64,000 nt of DNA from Ruminimicrobiellum sp045223915 (GTDB taxonomy: Bacteria; Elusimicrobiota; Endomicrobiia; Endomicrobiales; Endomicrobiaceae), in assembly GCA_045223915.1 (NCBI GenBank), contig JBGUZU010000040.1, positions 62,001 to 126,000 on the forward strand, read 5' to 3'. The position numbers and the translations under genes were made by a program. Below the pieces are notes generated by a model that was given only the letters and a program-made list of their open reading frames with translations, had not been told where the DNA came from and ran no database searches. This document shows, piece after piece, positions 9,025-16,425 of the stretch. Numbering within the stretch: the first letter of the stretch is position 1; each line of letters opens with the position of its first letter.

Positions 9025-10128
9025 ATGAAATTAAAAACACCTTACTATTTTATTGAAGAAAAAAAGTTATTGGAAAACATGAAAAAGATTGCTTTTATAA
9101 GAGAGCAGTCCGGTGCGAAGTTTGTGTTGGCATTAAAGTGCTTTTCCACTTGGTGTGTTTTTGATTTGATGTCTAAATATATGGACGGAACAACAAGCAG
9201 TGCTTTATACGAAGCAAAACTCGGTTATGAAAAATTCGGTAAAGAAGTTCATGCTTATTCGGTTGCATATCCGAAAGAAGAAATTTTGGAATTAAAAAAG
9301 TTTGCCGATAAAATAATTTTCAATTCAATATCTCAATTAAAAAGATTTTATCCGTTAGTAAAAAATAAGAACTTGGGAATAAGAGTTAATCCTAAAATAA
9401 GTTACAGTCATTTCGATTTGGCTGACCCCGCAAGAAAGAATTCCCGTTTGGGAGTAATAAACAAAAAAGATATTTTAGATAATTTAAATAAAATAAACGG
9501 ACTTATGTTCCATTTTAATTGTGAAAACGAAGATGCAGATAATTTGGAACAATCTTTAAATTATATAGGCCAAAATTATTCAAAGATGTTAGAAAAAGTC
9601 GAATGGGTAAGTTTCGGCGGTGGAATTTATTTCACAAAAAATGGTTATAATATCAAAAAATTTTGTAAAATATTAAGAGATTTTTCAAAAAAATATAATG
9701 TGCAAATTTATTTGGAACCGGGTGAATCTTCCATAACGATGAGCGCGAAACTTGTTACGTCCGTTTTGGATATTACGCATAACGGCAAAGATATTGCGGT
9801 GATAGATTCTTCAACCGAAGCACATATGTTGGATTTGTTAACTTATCATACTCCCGCAAAAATGGCTAAACAAAAAAATGCGAAGTATGAATATATTGTT
9901 GCCGGAAGAACTTGTTTGGCAGGTGATATTTTCGGAACTTATAAATTTACGAAACCGTTAAAGATCGGTGACAAAATAGTATTTGAAGATGCTGCCGGAT
10001 ACAGTATGGTAAAAATGAATTGGTTTAACGGAGTACCGATGCCGTCTATAGTAGTAAAAAGACTTAACGGAAAAACAGAATTGGTAAAAAGTTTTACATA
10101 TAAAGATTTTATCGGTAATTTATCTTGA
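9025..10128 (+). CDS. nspC: Carboxynorspermidine/carboxyspermidine decarboxylase
   Basis: 367-residue fold-III PLP enzyme that decarboxylates carboxyspermidine to spermidine (or carboxynorspermidine to norspermidine). MKLKTPYYFIEEKKLLENM is the family start; Lys38 in VLALKCFSTW is the PLP Schiff-base lysine. DGTTSSALYEAKLGYEKFGKEVHAY, the FHFNCEN region and LEPGES are characteristic; Cys310 or so in GRTCLAGDIFG is the active-site cysteine. I prefer ATG 9025 to an upstream in-frame TTG (8995), because homologues begin here. It is first in the polyamine run, 16 bp before the dehydrogenase. Confidence 0.94.
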   Translation: MKLKTPYYFIEEKKLLENMKKIAFIREQSGAKFVLALKCFSTWCVFDLMSKYMDGTTSSALYEAKLGYEKFGKEVHAYSVAYPKEEILELKKFADKIIFNSISQLKRFYPLVKNKNLGIRVNPKISYSHFDLADPARKNSRLGVINKKDILDNLNKINGLMFHFNCENEDADNLEQSLNYIGQNYSKMLEKVEWVSFGGGIYFTKNGYNIKKFCKILRDFSKKYNVQIYLEPGESSITMSAKLVTSVLDITHNGKDIAVIDSSTEAHMLDLLTYHTPAKMAKQKNAKYEYIVAGRTCLAGDIFGTYKFTKPLKIGDKIVFEDAAGYSMVKMNWFNGVPMPSIVVKRLNGKTELVKSFTYKDFIGNLS

Positions 10129-10144
10129 GGAGGCACTGCTTGAA

Positions 10145-11380
10145 ATGAAAAGAAATGTTTTAGTTATTGGGGCCGGAGCCGTTGCACATGTAGTTTGTCA
10201 TAAATTGGCACAAAACAATGATGTATTCGGTAAAATGTATATAGCATCAAGAACTTTAAAGAGTTGTGATGCAATTTTAGACAGTATTAAGAAAAAGAAA
10301 AATTATAAAAATCCCGATAACGAATTTTCATCAAAGCAGATAGACGTTTTTGATGTTCCCGCATTAATAGATTTAATAAAGCAATTGAATATAACAATAG
10401 TTATAAATGTTGCAAGTGCATTTTGCAACATGTCAATTTTGGAAGCCTGTATTCAAACAGGTTCGGCGTATATCGATACCGCCATTCACGAAGATCCTAA
10501 AAAAGTTTGTGAAAATCCCCCCTGGTATGCAAATTATGAATGGAAAAGAAAAGACAGATGTACGGAAAAGAAAGTTACCGCAATACTCGGTTGCGGATTT
10601 GATCCGGGTGTGGTAAATGCTTATTGTGCATTGGCGGTAAAACATCATTTCGATAAAATAGCAACAATAGATATTATGGATGTAAATGCCGGAAGTCACG
10701 GAAAATATTTTGCTACAAATTTCGATCCGGAAATAAATTTCAGAGAATTCCATAAAGTTTGGACATGGATAGATAATCAGTGGGTACAAAAACCCGTTCA
10801 TGCGGACAAACTCGTTTATGATTTTCCCGTAGTAGGAGAACAACCTGTATATTTAACGGGACACGACGAGCTTCATTCACTTTCAAAAAATATTAAAGCA
10901 AAATCCATAAGATTTTGGATGGGATTCAGCGATCATTATATAAATGTGTTTACCGTATTAAAAAAGATAGGTCTTCTTTCGGAAAAACCCGTTAAAACAG
11001 CAGAGGGTTTGGAAGTTGTTCCTTTAAAAGTTGTTAAAGCTTGTCTTCCCAACCCAAAAACTTTGGCACCTAACTATACCGGTAAAACATGTATAGGTTG
11101 TTTGATTAAAGGTAAAAAAGATAAAAAGAATAAAGAATTATTTATTTATAATATTTGTGATCACAAAGATTGTTATAACGAAGTTGAAGCTCAAGCAATA
11201 AGTTATACCGCCGGAGTTCCGCCGGTAGTTGCCGCTATGCTTATAGCTAACGGTACATGGGATGTGAAAACTATGGTGAATGTGGAAGAGTTGGATCCGG
11301 ATCCGTTTATTGAGTTGTTGGGCAAAAACGGATTATCAACGGCCGTATTGGAAAATACACCTTCTAAAAAGTTTATTTAG
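10145..11380 (+). CDS. Carboxy(nor)spermidine dehydrogenase, saccharopine dehydrogenase family
   Basis: 411 residues. Condenses aspartate semialdehyde with putrescine (or diaminopropane) and reduces the imine with NADPH to give the substrate of the preceding decarboxylase. The Rossmann motif GAGAVAHVVCH is at residues 8-18; NVASAFCNMSILEACIQTG and GCGFDPGVVNAY are the usual saccharopine-dehydrogenase-like blocks, and CKNCDHKDCY-type cysteines appear near 335 (YNICDHKDCYNEVEAQ). GAGGAGG lies 11 nt before ATG. Pairing with nspC makes the function firm; which diamine is used is not visible. Confidence 0.93.
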   Translation: MKRNVLVIGAGAVAHVVCHKLAQNNDVFGKMYIASRTLKSCDAILDSIKKKKNYKNPDNEFSSKQIDVFDVPALIDLIKQLNITIVINVASAFCNMSILEACIQTGSAYIDTAIHEDPKKVCENPPWYANYEWKRKDRCTEKKVTAILGCGFDPGVVNAYCALAVKHHFDKIATIDIMDVNAGSHGKYFATNFDPEINFREFHKVWTWIDNQWVQKPVHADKLVYDFPVVGEQPVYLTGHDELHSLSKNIKAKSIRFWMGFSDHYINVFTVLKKIGLLSEKPVKTAEGLEVVPLKVVKACLPNPKTLAPNYTGKTCIGCLIKGKKDKKNKELFIYNICDHKDCYNEVEAQAISYTAGVPPVVAAMLIANGTWDVKTMVNVEELDPDPFIELLGKNGLSTAVLENTPSKKFI

Positions 11381-11412
11381 TATTAAAAATATTGTATATT
11401 AAAAGGACAGCT

Positions 11413-12870
11413 ATGGACAAACAAAATAAAGTACCAATTTTTGACACACTTTTAGGACATGCAAAAAGAAATGTTACTTCTTTTCATACACCGGGACATA
11501 AAAACGGAAAAGGAATAGATCCCGTATTGAAAGAAGTGACCGGAGACGGTCTTTATAAATTTGATGTAACAGTATTCGACGAAGTAGACTCTCTTCATGA
11601 TCCTGTAGGTCCGATAAAAAAAGCCGAAGAATTAATGGCTCAAGCTTACGGAGTAAAACATTCTTTGTTCTTGGTTAACGGAACTTCCGTAGGAAATATT
11701 GCAATGTTTTTATCCGCATGCGATCCCGGAGATTCCATTATAGTTTCAAGAAGTTCACATAAATCCATAATGGGCGGAATTATACTTTCCGGTGTTTGGC
11801 CTATTTGGTTACAACCGACAATAGATCAAAATTTGGACATTATTTTTAATTCAACGTATGAAGAAATAAAACAAGCTCTTGAAATGTATCCTGAAGCAAG
11901 AGCCGTGTTTCTTACGAGTCCCACATATAACGGTGTTGCAACAGAAGTTAAAAAGATTGCGGATTTATGTCACAGAAAAGGCAAAATTCTTCTCGTGGAC
12001 GAAGCACACGGACCTCATTTAAAATTTAACGACAAGTTGCCGATGTCTGCAGTAGATGCCGGCGCGGATTTATGTGTTCAATCCACGCACAAAATTCTTT
12101 CCGCACTTTCTCAAGGTTCCGTTCTTCATCATAATTCAAAACTTGTTGATATTAACAGGGTTAAAAAAATCGTTTCAATGTTACAAACAACAAGCCCGCA
12201 ATATTTAACTCTTGCAAGTATAGATTTGGCAAGAAGACAAGCGGTTTTGCACGGAAAAGAAATGTTCGATAAAGTTATTGAAGCTGCGGAATGGGCAAGA
12301 AAAGAAATAAATGAAAAGATTCCAAATATGAGATGTTTAACAAAAGCTGATATAAAAGACAGAAATTTTGATTTGGATTTAACAAAACTTACCATAAATG
12401 TTACAAAGACCGGTCTTTCCGGATATGAAGTAGATGAAATTCTTGCAAAAAAATACAATATACAAGTTGATTGTTCCGATACATTTAACTTAATTGCAAT
12501 TATGGGTATCGGTTCGGATATGGAAGATGTTCAAAAACTTGTCAGTGCATTAAAAGAAATAAGTAAAAAATATAAAGGAACTCAAAAAAATTGGATTTTA
12601 AAAATTCCTTCTCTTGCTACCGAAATGGTTATGACACCGAGAGAAGTATTTTTATCTCACGATATAAAAAAGATTCCTTTGGCAAAATCGGTAGGACATG
12701 TTTCCGCTCAAGTATTAACACCTTATCCGCCGGGAATACCTGTTGTTATCCCCGGTGAGAGAATTTCAAAAGAAATTTGTGATTATTTGGTAGAAATGGC
12801 ATCTAAAGGTATAAGAATCAGCGGTCAGGAAGGCGATGTTTTAAAAATGGTAAAAGTATTTGCAAATTAA
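11413..12870 (+). CDS. Orn/Lys/Arg decarboxylase, fold-type I PLP (SpeA-like)
   Basis: 485-residue decarboxylase of a basic amino acid. Family motifs in order: SFHTPGHKNGKG near 25, DEVDSLHDPVGPI, NGTSVGNIAM, VDEAHGPHL near 205, and the PLP lysine in STHKILSALSQGS. The C-terminal domain has TPYPPGIPVVIPGERIS. Short members like this in Gram-positives and Elusimicrobia-like bacteria are mostly arginine decarboxylases, giving agmatine and then putrescine, but ornithine or lysine cannot be excluded. I use ATG 11413 with AAAGGA upstream; an in-frame TTG at 11392 would swallow that ribosome site. It supplies the diamine for the two genes before it. Confidence 0.9.
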   Translation: MDKQNKVPIFDTLLGHAKRNVTSFHTPGHKNGKGIDPVLKEVTGDGLYKFDVTVFDEVDSLHDPVGPIKKAEELMAQAYGVKHSLFLVNGTSVGNIAMFLSACDPGDSIIVSRSSHKSIMGGIILSGVWPIWLQPTIDQNLDIIFNSTYEEIKQALEMYPEARAVFLTSPTYNGVATEVKKIADLCHRKGKILLVDEAHGPHLKFNDKLPMSAVDAGADLCVQSTHKILSALSQGSVLHHNSKLVDINRVKKIVSMLQTTSPQYLTLASIDLARRQAVLHGKEMFDKVIEAAEWARKEINEKIPNMRCLTKADIKDRNFDLDLTKLTINVTKTGLSGYEVDEILAKKYNIQVDCSDTFNLIAIMGIGSDMEDVQKLVSALKEISKKYKGTQKNWILKIPSLATEMVMTPREVFLSHDIKKIPLAKSVGHVSAQVLTPYPPGIPVVIPGERISKEICDYLVEMASKGIRISGQEGDVLKMVKVFAN

Positions 12871-12892
12871 AAATATATTATGGAGATTAAAA

Positions 12893-13240
12893 ATGAACAA
12901 AAAGTTGTTATCTCAATTTAAAAAAGCCCTTACTCAGAAAAAAGCATCCATAACGAACAAGCTTAATTCAAAAAAAATTAATGAAACAGAAATTGAAACC
13001 GGCGGAGATGAAATAGATACCGCTACACAAAGTACGGAAAGAGAAATGCAGTTTGAACTCGGCGGAATAGATAAAAGAATGATGCAGGATATAGATAATG
13101 CTTTAGCTAAAATAGAAAAAGGTTCTTTCGGTGCATGTGAATGTTGCGGTGAAGCAATCCCTCAAGCAAGACTTGAAGCAATACCTTGGGTAAGATATTG
13201 CAAAAATTGTCAGGAAGAAGCTGAAAGAAATTCAAAATAA
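12893..13240 (+). CDS. DksA/TraR-type C4 zinc-finger protein
   Basis: 115 residues, shorter than E. coli DksA (151). Coiled-coil-like N-terminus (KKLLSQFKKALTQKKASI), then GGDEIDTATQSTEREMQ, and the zinc finger CECC...CKNC with IEKGSFGACECCGEAIPQARLEAIPWVRYC. Such proteins bind the RNA polymerase secondary channel, often with ppGpp. The start is ATG 12893 after TATGGAG; an upstream TTG frame overlaps the decarboxylase and has no ribosome site. Its place among polyamine, pantothenate and sigma-factor genes suggests stress or growth-rate control. Confidence 0.9.
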   Translation: MNKKLLSQFKKALTQKKASITNKLNSKKINETEIETGGDEIDTATQSTEREMQFELGGIDKRMMQDIDNALAKIEKGSFGACECCGEAIPQARLEAIPWVRYCKNCQEEAERNSK

Positions 13241-13260
13241 TCCGTGGAGATATTAGGAAA

Positions 13261-13602
13261 ATGAGATTTGTATTAAGTTCAAAAATTTTTCGTGCTACAG
13301 TAACGGAAGCCAATCTTGAATACCAAGGAAGTATTACCATAGATTCCGATTTAATAGATAAAGCCGGATTGTGGGTAGGTGAAAAAGTTTTAGTTGTCAG
13401 CAACACTTCCGGTGCAAGACTTGAAACATATGTTATTCCGGGAAAAGCAGGTTCCGGAACTATTTGTATGAACGGAGCAGCAGCACATCTGATAAAGAAA
13501 GGTGAAATTATTATTATTATGGGGTTCGAGTTATCGGATAGGCCAATAAAAGCAAAATTTGTTTTTGTCGATGAAAACAATAAATGTATAAAACAGTTGT
13601 AA
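13261..13602 (+). CDS. panD: Aspartate 1-decarboxylase precursor
   Basis: 113-residue pyruvoyl enzyme making beta-alanine for pantothenate and CoA. The self-cleavage site is Gly23-Ser24 in EYQGSITID, where Ser24 becomes the pyruvoyl group; SKIFRATVTEANLEY upstream and the NGAAAHLIKKGEIIIIM block match the family, whose usual length is 115-130. No panB or panC is present in the window. It lies 20 bp after the DksA-like gene and 21 bp before the sigma factor, in one transcript. Confidence 0.96.
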   Translation: MRFVLSSKIFRATVTEANLEYQGSITIDSDLIDKAGLWVGEKVLVVSNTSGARLETYVIPGKAGSGTICMNGAAAHLIKKGEIIIIMGFELSDRPIKAKFVFVDENNKCIKQL

Positions 13603-13623
13603 TCTAAATTAAGGATTATAAAA

Positions 13624-14568
13624 ATGTCAGATGATTTATTACAAGCATACTTCAAACAATTAAAGACGGTAAAGCCGGCGACGGAAGAAGAAGTTGAAAA
13701 GCTTTGGATAAAAGCAAAAAAAGGTAATAAAAAAGCAATAAAAAGGTTGGTTGAACTTAATTATTGTTTGGTTATACCTATCGCAAAAAGATTTACCAAA
13801 AGAGGTGTAGACTTGATGGATTTAATCTCTGATGGTAATATCGGTTTAATGAAAGCTGTAGAAAAATTTGAACCTGCGAAAAATATCAGATTTTCAACTT
13901 ATGCAACATATTGGATAGAACAATTTATAAGAAAATCAATCGAAGATAACTCGAAAACGATAAGAATCCCCTCTTACATGTACGATATCATCAATAAATG
14001 GAAAAAAATGAGAAGTACATTGATGGCAAAATTGAATAAAGAGCCGACAGTAAAGGAAATAGCAAAAAAAATAAAAATTCCTATAGAGCAGGCAGAAGAA
14101 ATAAATTCAACGATTTATTCCGTAGATAATATATCTTCTCTTGATGTTGCCATGAGCGACGATTCAGACACATTAAAGAAAGATAATATAAAAGATACTT
14201 TAACTAAAACCCCGGAAGCAATAACCGAAATTATAAGAAATGCTCAAAATGTTCAAAAAGCTATAGATTGTCTTCCTGAAAGAGAAGCTGAAGTTCTAAA
14301 GATGAGATTCGGGATAAATAATACACCTACTTATTCTCTTGATGAAATAGGTAAAAAATTCGATTTATCAAGAGAAAGAGTAAGACAGATAGAAATGAAA
14401 GCTTTTCAAAGATTAAAGAGCATATTTTTAAGATTAAAATATGCCGATCCGAAAACAATAGATACATTGATTTTAGATCAAAGAGGCACTTTGCCGGACA
14501 GAAGGCAACATAACATAACAAACACAAAAGAAAGAAGACATAATGACAGGAGAAAAGCATGGAAATAA
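13624..14568 (+). CDS. RNA polymerase sigma-70 family factor (RpoD/RpoS-like, group 1 or 2)
   Basis: 314 residues. Region 1.2 is DDLLQAYFKQLKTVKPATEEEE-like; region 2 has DLISDGNIGLMKAVEKFEPAKN and FSTYATYWIEQFIRKSIED with the -10 recognition helix; region 3 is KEPTVKEIAKKIK; region 4 is DCLPEREAEVLKMRFG followed by YSLDEIGKKFDLSRERVRQIE. The usual primary-sigma YATWWIRQAI is replaced by YWIEQFIRKS, and there is no long region 1.1, so it is more likely an alternative factor. About 35 extra C-terminal residues carry two DRR motifs (PDRRQHN, NDRRKAWK), which I have not seen in RpoD. Confidence 0.88.
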   Translation: MSDDLLQAYFKQLKTVKPATEEEVEKLWIKAKKGNKKAIKRLVELNYCLVIPIAKRFTKRGVDLMDLISDGNIGLMKAVEKFEPAKNIRFSTYATYWIEQFIRKSIEDNSKTIRIPSYMYDIINKWKKMRSTLMAKLNKEPTVKEIAKKIKIPIEQAEEINSTIYSVDNISSLDVAMSDDSDTLKKDNIKDTLTKTPEAITEIIRNAQNVQKAIDCLPEREAEVLKMRFGINNTPTYSLDEIGKKFDLSRERVRQIEMKAFQRLKSIFLRLKYADPKTIDTLILDQRGTLPDRRQHNITNTKERRHNDRRKAWK

Positions 14569-15083
14569 AAGAGGCTATTGTTAAAGCTGTAAGAGATATT
14601 CCTGATTTTCCCGTAAAAGGTGTTATATTTAAAGATATTACTCCTCTTCTTTCAAATATGTCACTGTACAACGATATAATTGATACTATTGTTGAACAAT
14701 ACAAAGATAAAAATATAACAAAAGTGGCCGGATTGGAATCAAGAGGATTTATTTTCGGTGTATCAATAGCTCAGAAATTAAACGTTCCTTTTATACCTAT
14801 AAGGAAAAAAGGCAAATTACCATACAAAACCGTTTTCACAACTTACAGTTTGGAATATGGTAGTTCTACGATTGAAATGCATATTGATGCCGTTAATGAA
14901 ACAGATAATGTTCTTATCGTAGATGATTTACTTGCCACCGGCGGAACGGCTTATGCAGCAGTAGAACTTATAAAAAAGCTTAACGCTAAAGTTGCTGCAT
15001 GTGCTTTCGTAATAGAATTAACATTTTTAAACGGCAAAGACAAATTAAAAGATATACCATACTCCTCGATAGTACAATATTAA
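14559..15083 (+). CDS. apt: Adenine phosphoribosyltransferase
   Basis: 174 residues, usual length. Salvages adenine with PRPP to AMP. GVIFKDITPLL near 22-32, VAGLESRGFIFG with the dimer/adenine loop, and the PRPP motif NVLIVDDLLATGGTA near 121-135 are all present. It overlaps the sigma factor by 10 bp (start ATG 14559, GGAG before it), so translation is probably coupled. The stop is followed at once by a triloop palindrome and a repeat element that likely ends the operon. Confidence 0.97.
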   Translation: MEIKEAIVKAVRDIPDFPVKGVIFKDITPLLSNMSLYNDIIDTIVEQYKDKNITKVAGLESRGFIFGVSIAQKLNVPFIPIRKKGKLPYKTVFTTYSLEYGSSTIEMHIDAVNETDNVLIVDDLLATGGTAYAAVELIKKLNAKVAACAFVIELTFLNGKDKLKDIPYSSIVQY

Positions 15084-15221
15084 AATTTTGCAAAGCAAAA
15101 TTTTGAGGTATAGAAGATTGGAGGAATAGAGGGATAGAGAAAACTTAATGGCAATTAGTAATTAATATAAAATTGTACAATTTCTATACCTCTATACATC
15201 CATACATCTATTCTTCTGTAG
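15082..15221. repeat. Octamer inverted-arm element, site 2
   Basis: A palindrome of two 10-bp A/T-rich arms with loop AAA covers 15082-15104 and overlaps the apt stop. Left arm units begin at 15105 (GAGGTATA, GAAGATTG, GAGGAATA, GAGGGATA). The right arm 15185-15216 is four units inverted. The core holds two heptamer units of another type (GCAATTA 15151, GTAATTA 15158). tRNA-Arg starts 5 bp beyond the right edge. Confidence 0.85.
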
Positions 15222-15226
15222 TTTAT

Positions 15227-15300
15227 GCCCTGATAGCTCAACTGGATAGAGCAGATCCGTCCTAAGGATAAGGTTGGAGGTTCAACTCCTCTTCAGGGCG
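15227..15300 (+). tRNA. tRNA-Arg (anticodon CCT)
   Basis: Full cloverleaf: acceptor GCCCTGA/TCAGGGC, D stem GCTC/GAGC, anticodon loop GTCCTAA reading AGG codons, T arm GGAGG-TTCAACT-CCTCT. Base 27-43 in the anticodon stem is a G-A mismatch and loop position 32 is G, both slightly unusual. Discriminator G; no CCA is encoded. Confidence 0.93.
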
Positions 15301-15317
15301 AATAAATAAACACCCCC

Positions 15318-15359
15318 AAGTTACACTGTTTAAGATCAATTTTACCGCAAAATGTAACT
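15318..15359 (+). other. Inverted repeat in the leader of the LTxxQ gene
   Basis: AAGTTACA and TGTAACTT, 8 bp each, bracket a 26-nt loop between tRNA-Arg and the next gene. It could be an operator or a tRNA read-through hairpin; no T run follows. Confidence 0.3.
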
Positions 15360-15413
15360 TTTAGAAAAAAGCAACAGTCAAAGTATTGTATAAAGAAATT
15401 AAAGGAGATTACT

Positions 15414-16340
15414 ATGAAAAAAGCTAAAATGTTACTAAGCTTTGCAGTTTTGTTCGGGTTAACATCTTCATTGTTGGCGGAAATTCCCAAAGACATGAAG
15501 AAAGAATGTTTTGTTCCACCGCAACAACGGGAAAACAGAGATTGTGATGAAGAAATGATGTTTGCCTGCGACATAGATATACCTCAACAAGATTTCGGTT
15601 CTTATGAGAAACTTTCCCCGGAAGCGGAAAAAGATTTTGATAAAAAATTCTTGGAAGATAAACTCAACAAATTAAAACTTACCGACAAACAAAAACAAGA
15701 TTTTAAAAAACTTACGGAAAAAAGCAAGAAAGAAATTAATGAATTAACAAAAAAATTTAAATCAAAAGTAAGAGATTTAAATAACGAATTTTATAAAGAA
15801 AAATACAATGCAAAAGATGTAAAAAATTTAGTTAAAGATATAAAAGCCATATCCGCTAAAATCATAGATTCAAAAGCGGAAAAGAAAGAAGAATTAAGAA
15901 AAATTTTAACCGACAAGCAATATAACAAAATGTTCAAGCCGAAAACAAAATATGATGTATTGGCTGAAAGATTAGGACTAACAGAAGATCAGAAAGAAAA
16001 ATTCATAGGAATTCTTGAAAGAAAAAAAGAACAAGAAGAACCTTTAAAACAGCAACTAAGGGATTTTGAAAAAGAAATAAGAGAAGAATTCGAAAAAGAT
16101 GAAATCGATATGGCTGTTGTAACAAAATTATCCAATGAGATTTCAAATATAACAACTAAACTGTTTAAAATTGATCTCAATTCTAAAATTGAATTAAAAT
16201 CCGTATTATCTACGGAGCAATACAAAAAATATACGAATCCGAATCATCCTAAGCCTATACTACCTATAAAGCCTGTTAAGCCTGTTAAACCGATAATATA
16301 CGAACCTATGGATTCCAATAAAAGCATTGACAAAAAATAA
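15414..16340 (+). CDS. Exported LTxxQ-motif (Spy/CpxP-like) protein
   Basis: 308 residues with a signal peptide (MKKAKMLLSFAVLFGLTSSLLA, cleavage after LLA near 22). The rest is charged helix with LTxxQ-like motifs: LTDKQK near 91, LTDKQY near 163, LTEDQK near 186 and LSTEQY near 266, spaced as two tandem Spy/CpxP-like modules. Those small periplasmic proteins act as chaperones or envelope-stress sensors as cradle-shaped dimers. The C-terminus is a proline-lysine stretch (PIKPVKPVKPI), perhaps wall or LPS binding. Nothing nearby points to a partner. AAAGGAG precedes ATG. Confidence 0.65.
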   Translation: MKKAKMLLSFAVLFGLTSSLLAEIPKDMKKECFVPPQQRENRDCDEEMMFACDIDIPQQDFGSYEKLSPEAEKDFDKKFLEDKLNKLKLTDKQKQDFKKLTEKSKKEINELTKKFKSKVRDLNNEFYKEKYNAKDVKNLVKDIKAISAKIIDSKAEKKEELRKILTDKQYNKMFKPKTKYDVLAERLGLTEDQKEKFIGILERKKEQEEPLKQQLRDFEKEIREEFEKDEIDMAVVTKLSNEISNITTKLFKIDLNSKIELKSVLSTEQYKKYTNPNHPKPILPIKPVKPVKPIIYEPMDSNKSIDKK

Positions 16341-16360
16341 TTGATGGTCTATAAATAAAT

Positions 16361-16425
16361 ATGTCGGGTGTTATGGTCACAAATCCTGCGGGAGAAATCA
16401 CCATAAAATCACCCGACATTTTTTA
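16361..16425 (+). terminator. Terminator of the LTxxQ gene
   Basis: A 10-bp stem ATGTCGGGTG/CACCCGACAT with an inner ATGGT/ACCAT stem and a 22-nt loop, followed by six T on the plus strand. The long structured loop is unusual for a simple terminator. It abuts the ygiQ stop. Confidence 0.8.

Noticed and set aside
15105..15216. CRISPR array
   Set aside because: Units are only 8 bp, degenerate, inverted in two arms and without spacers; no cas genes.
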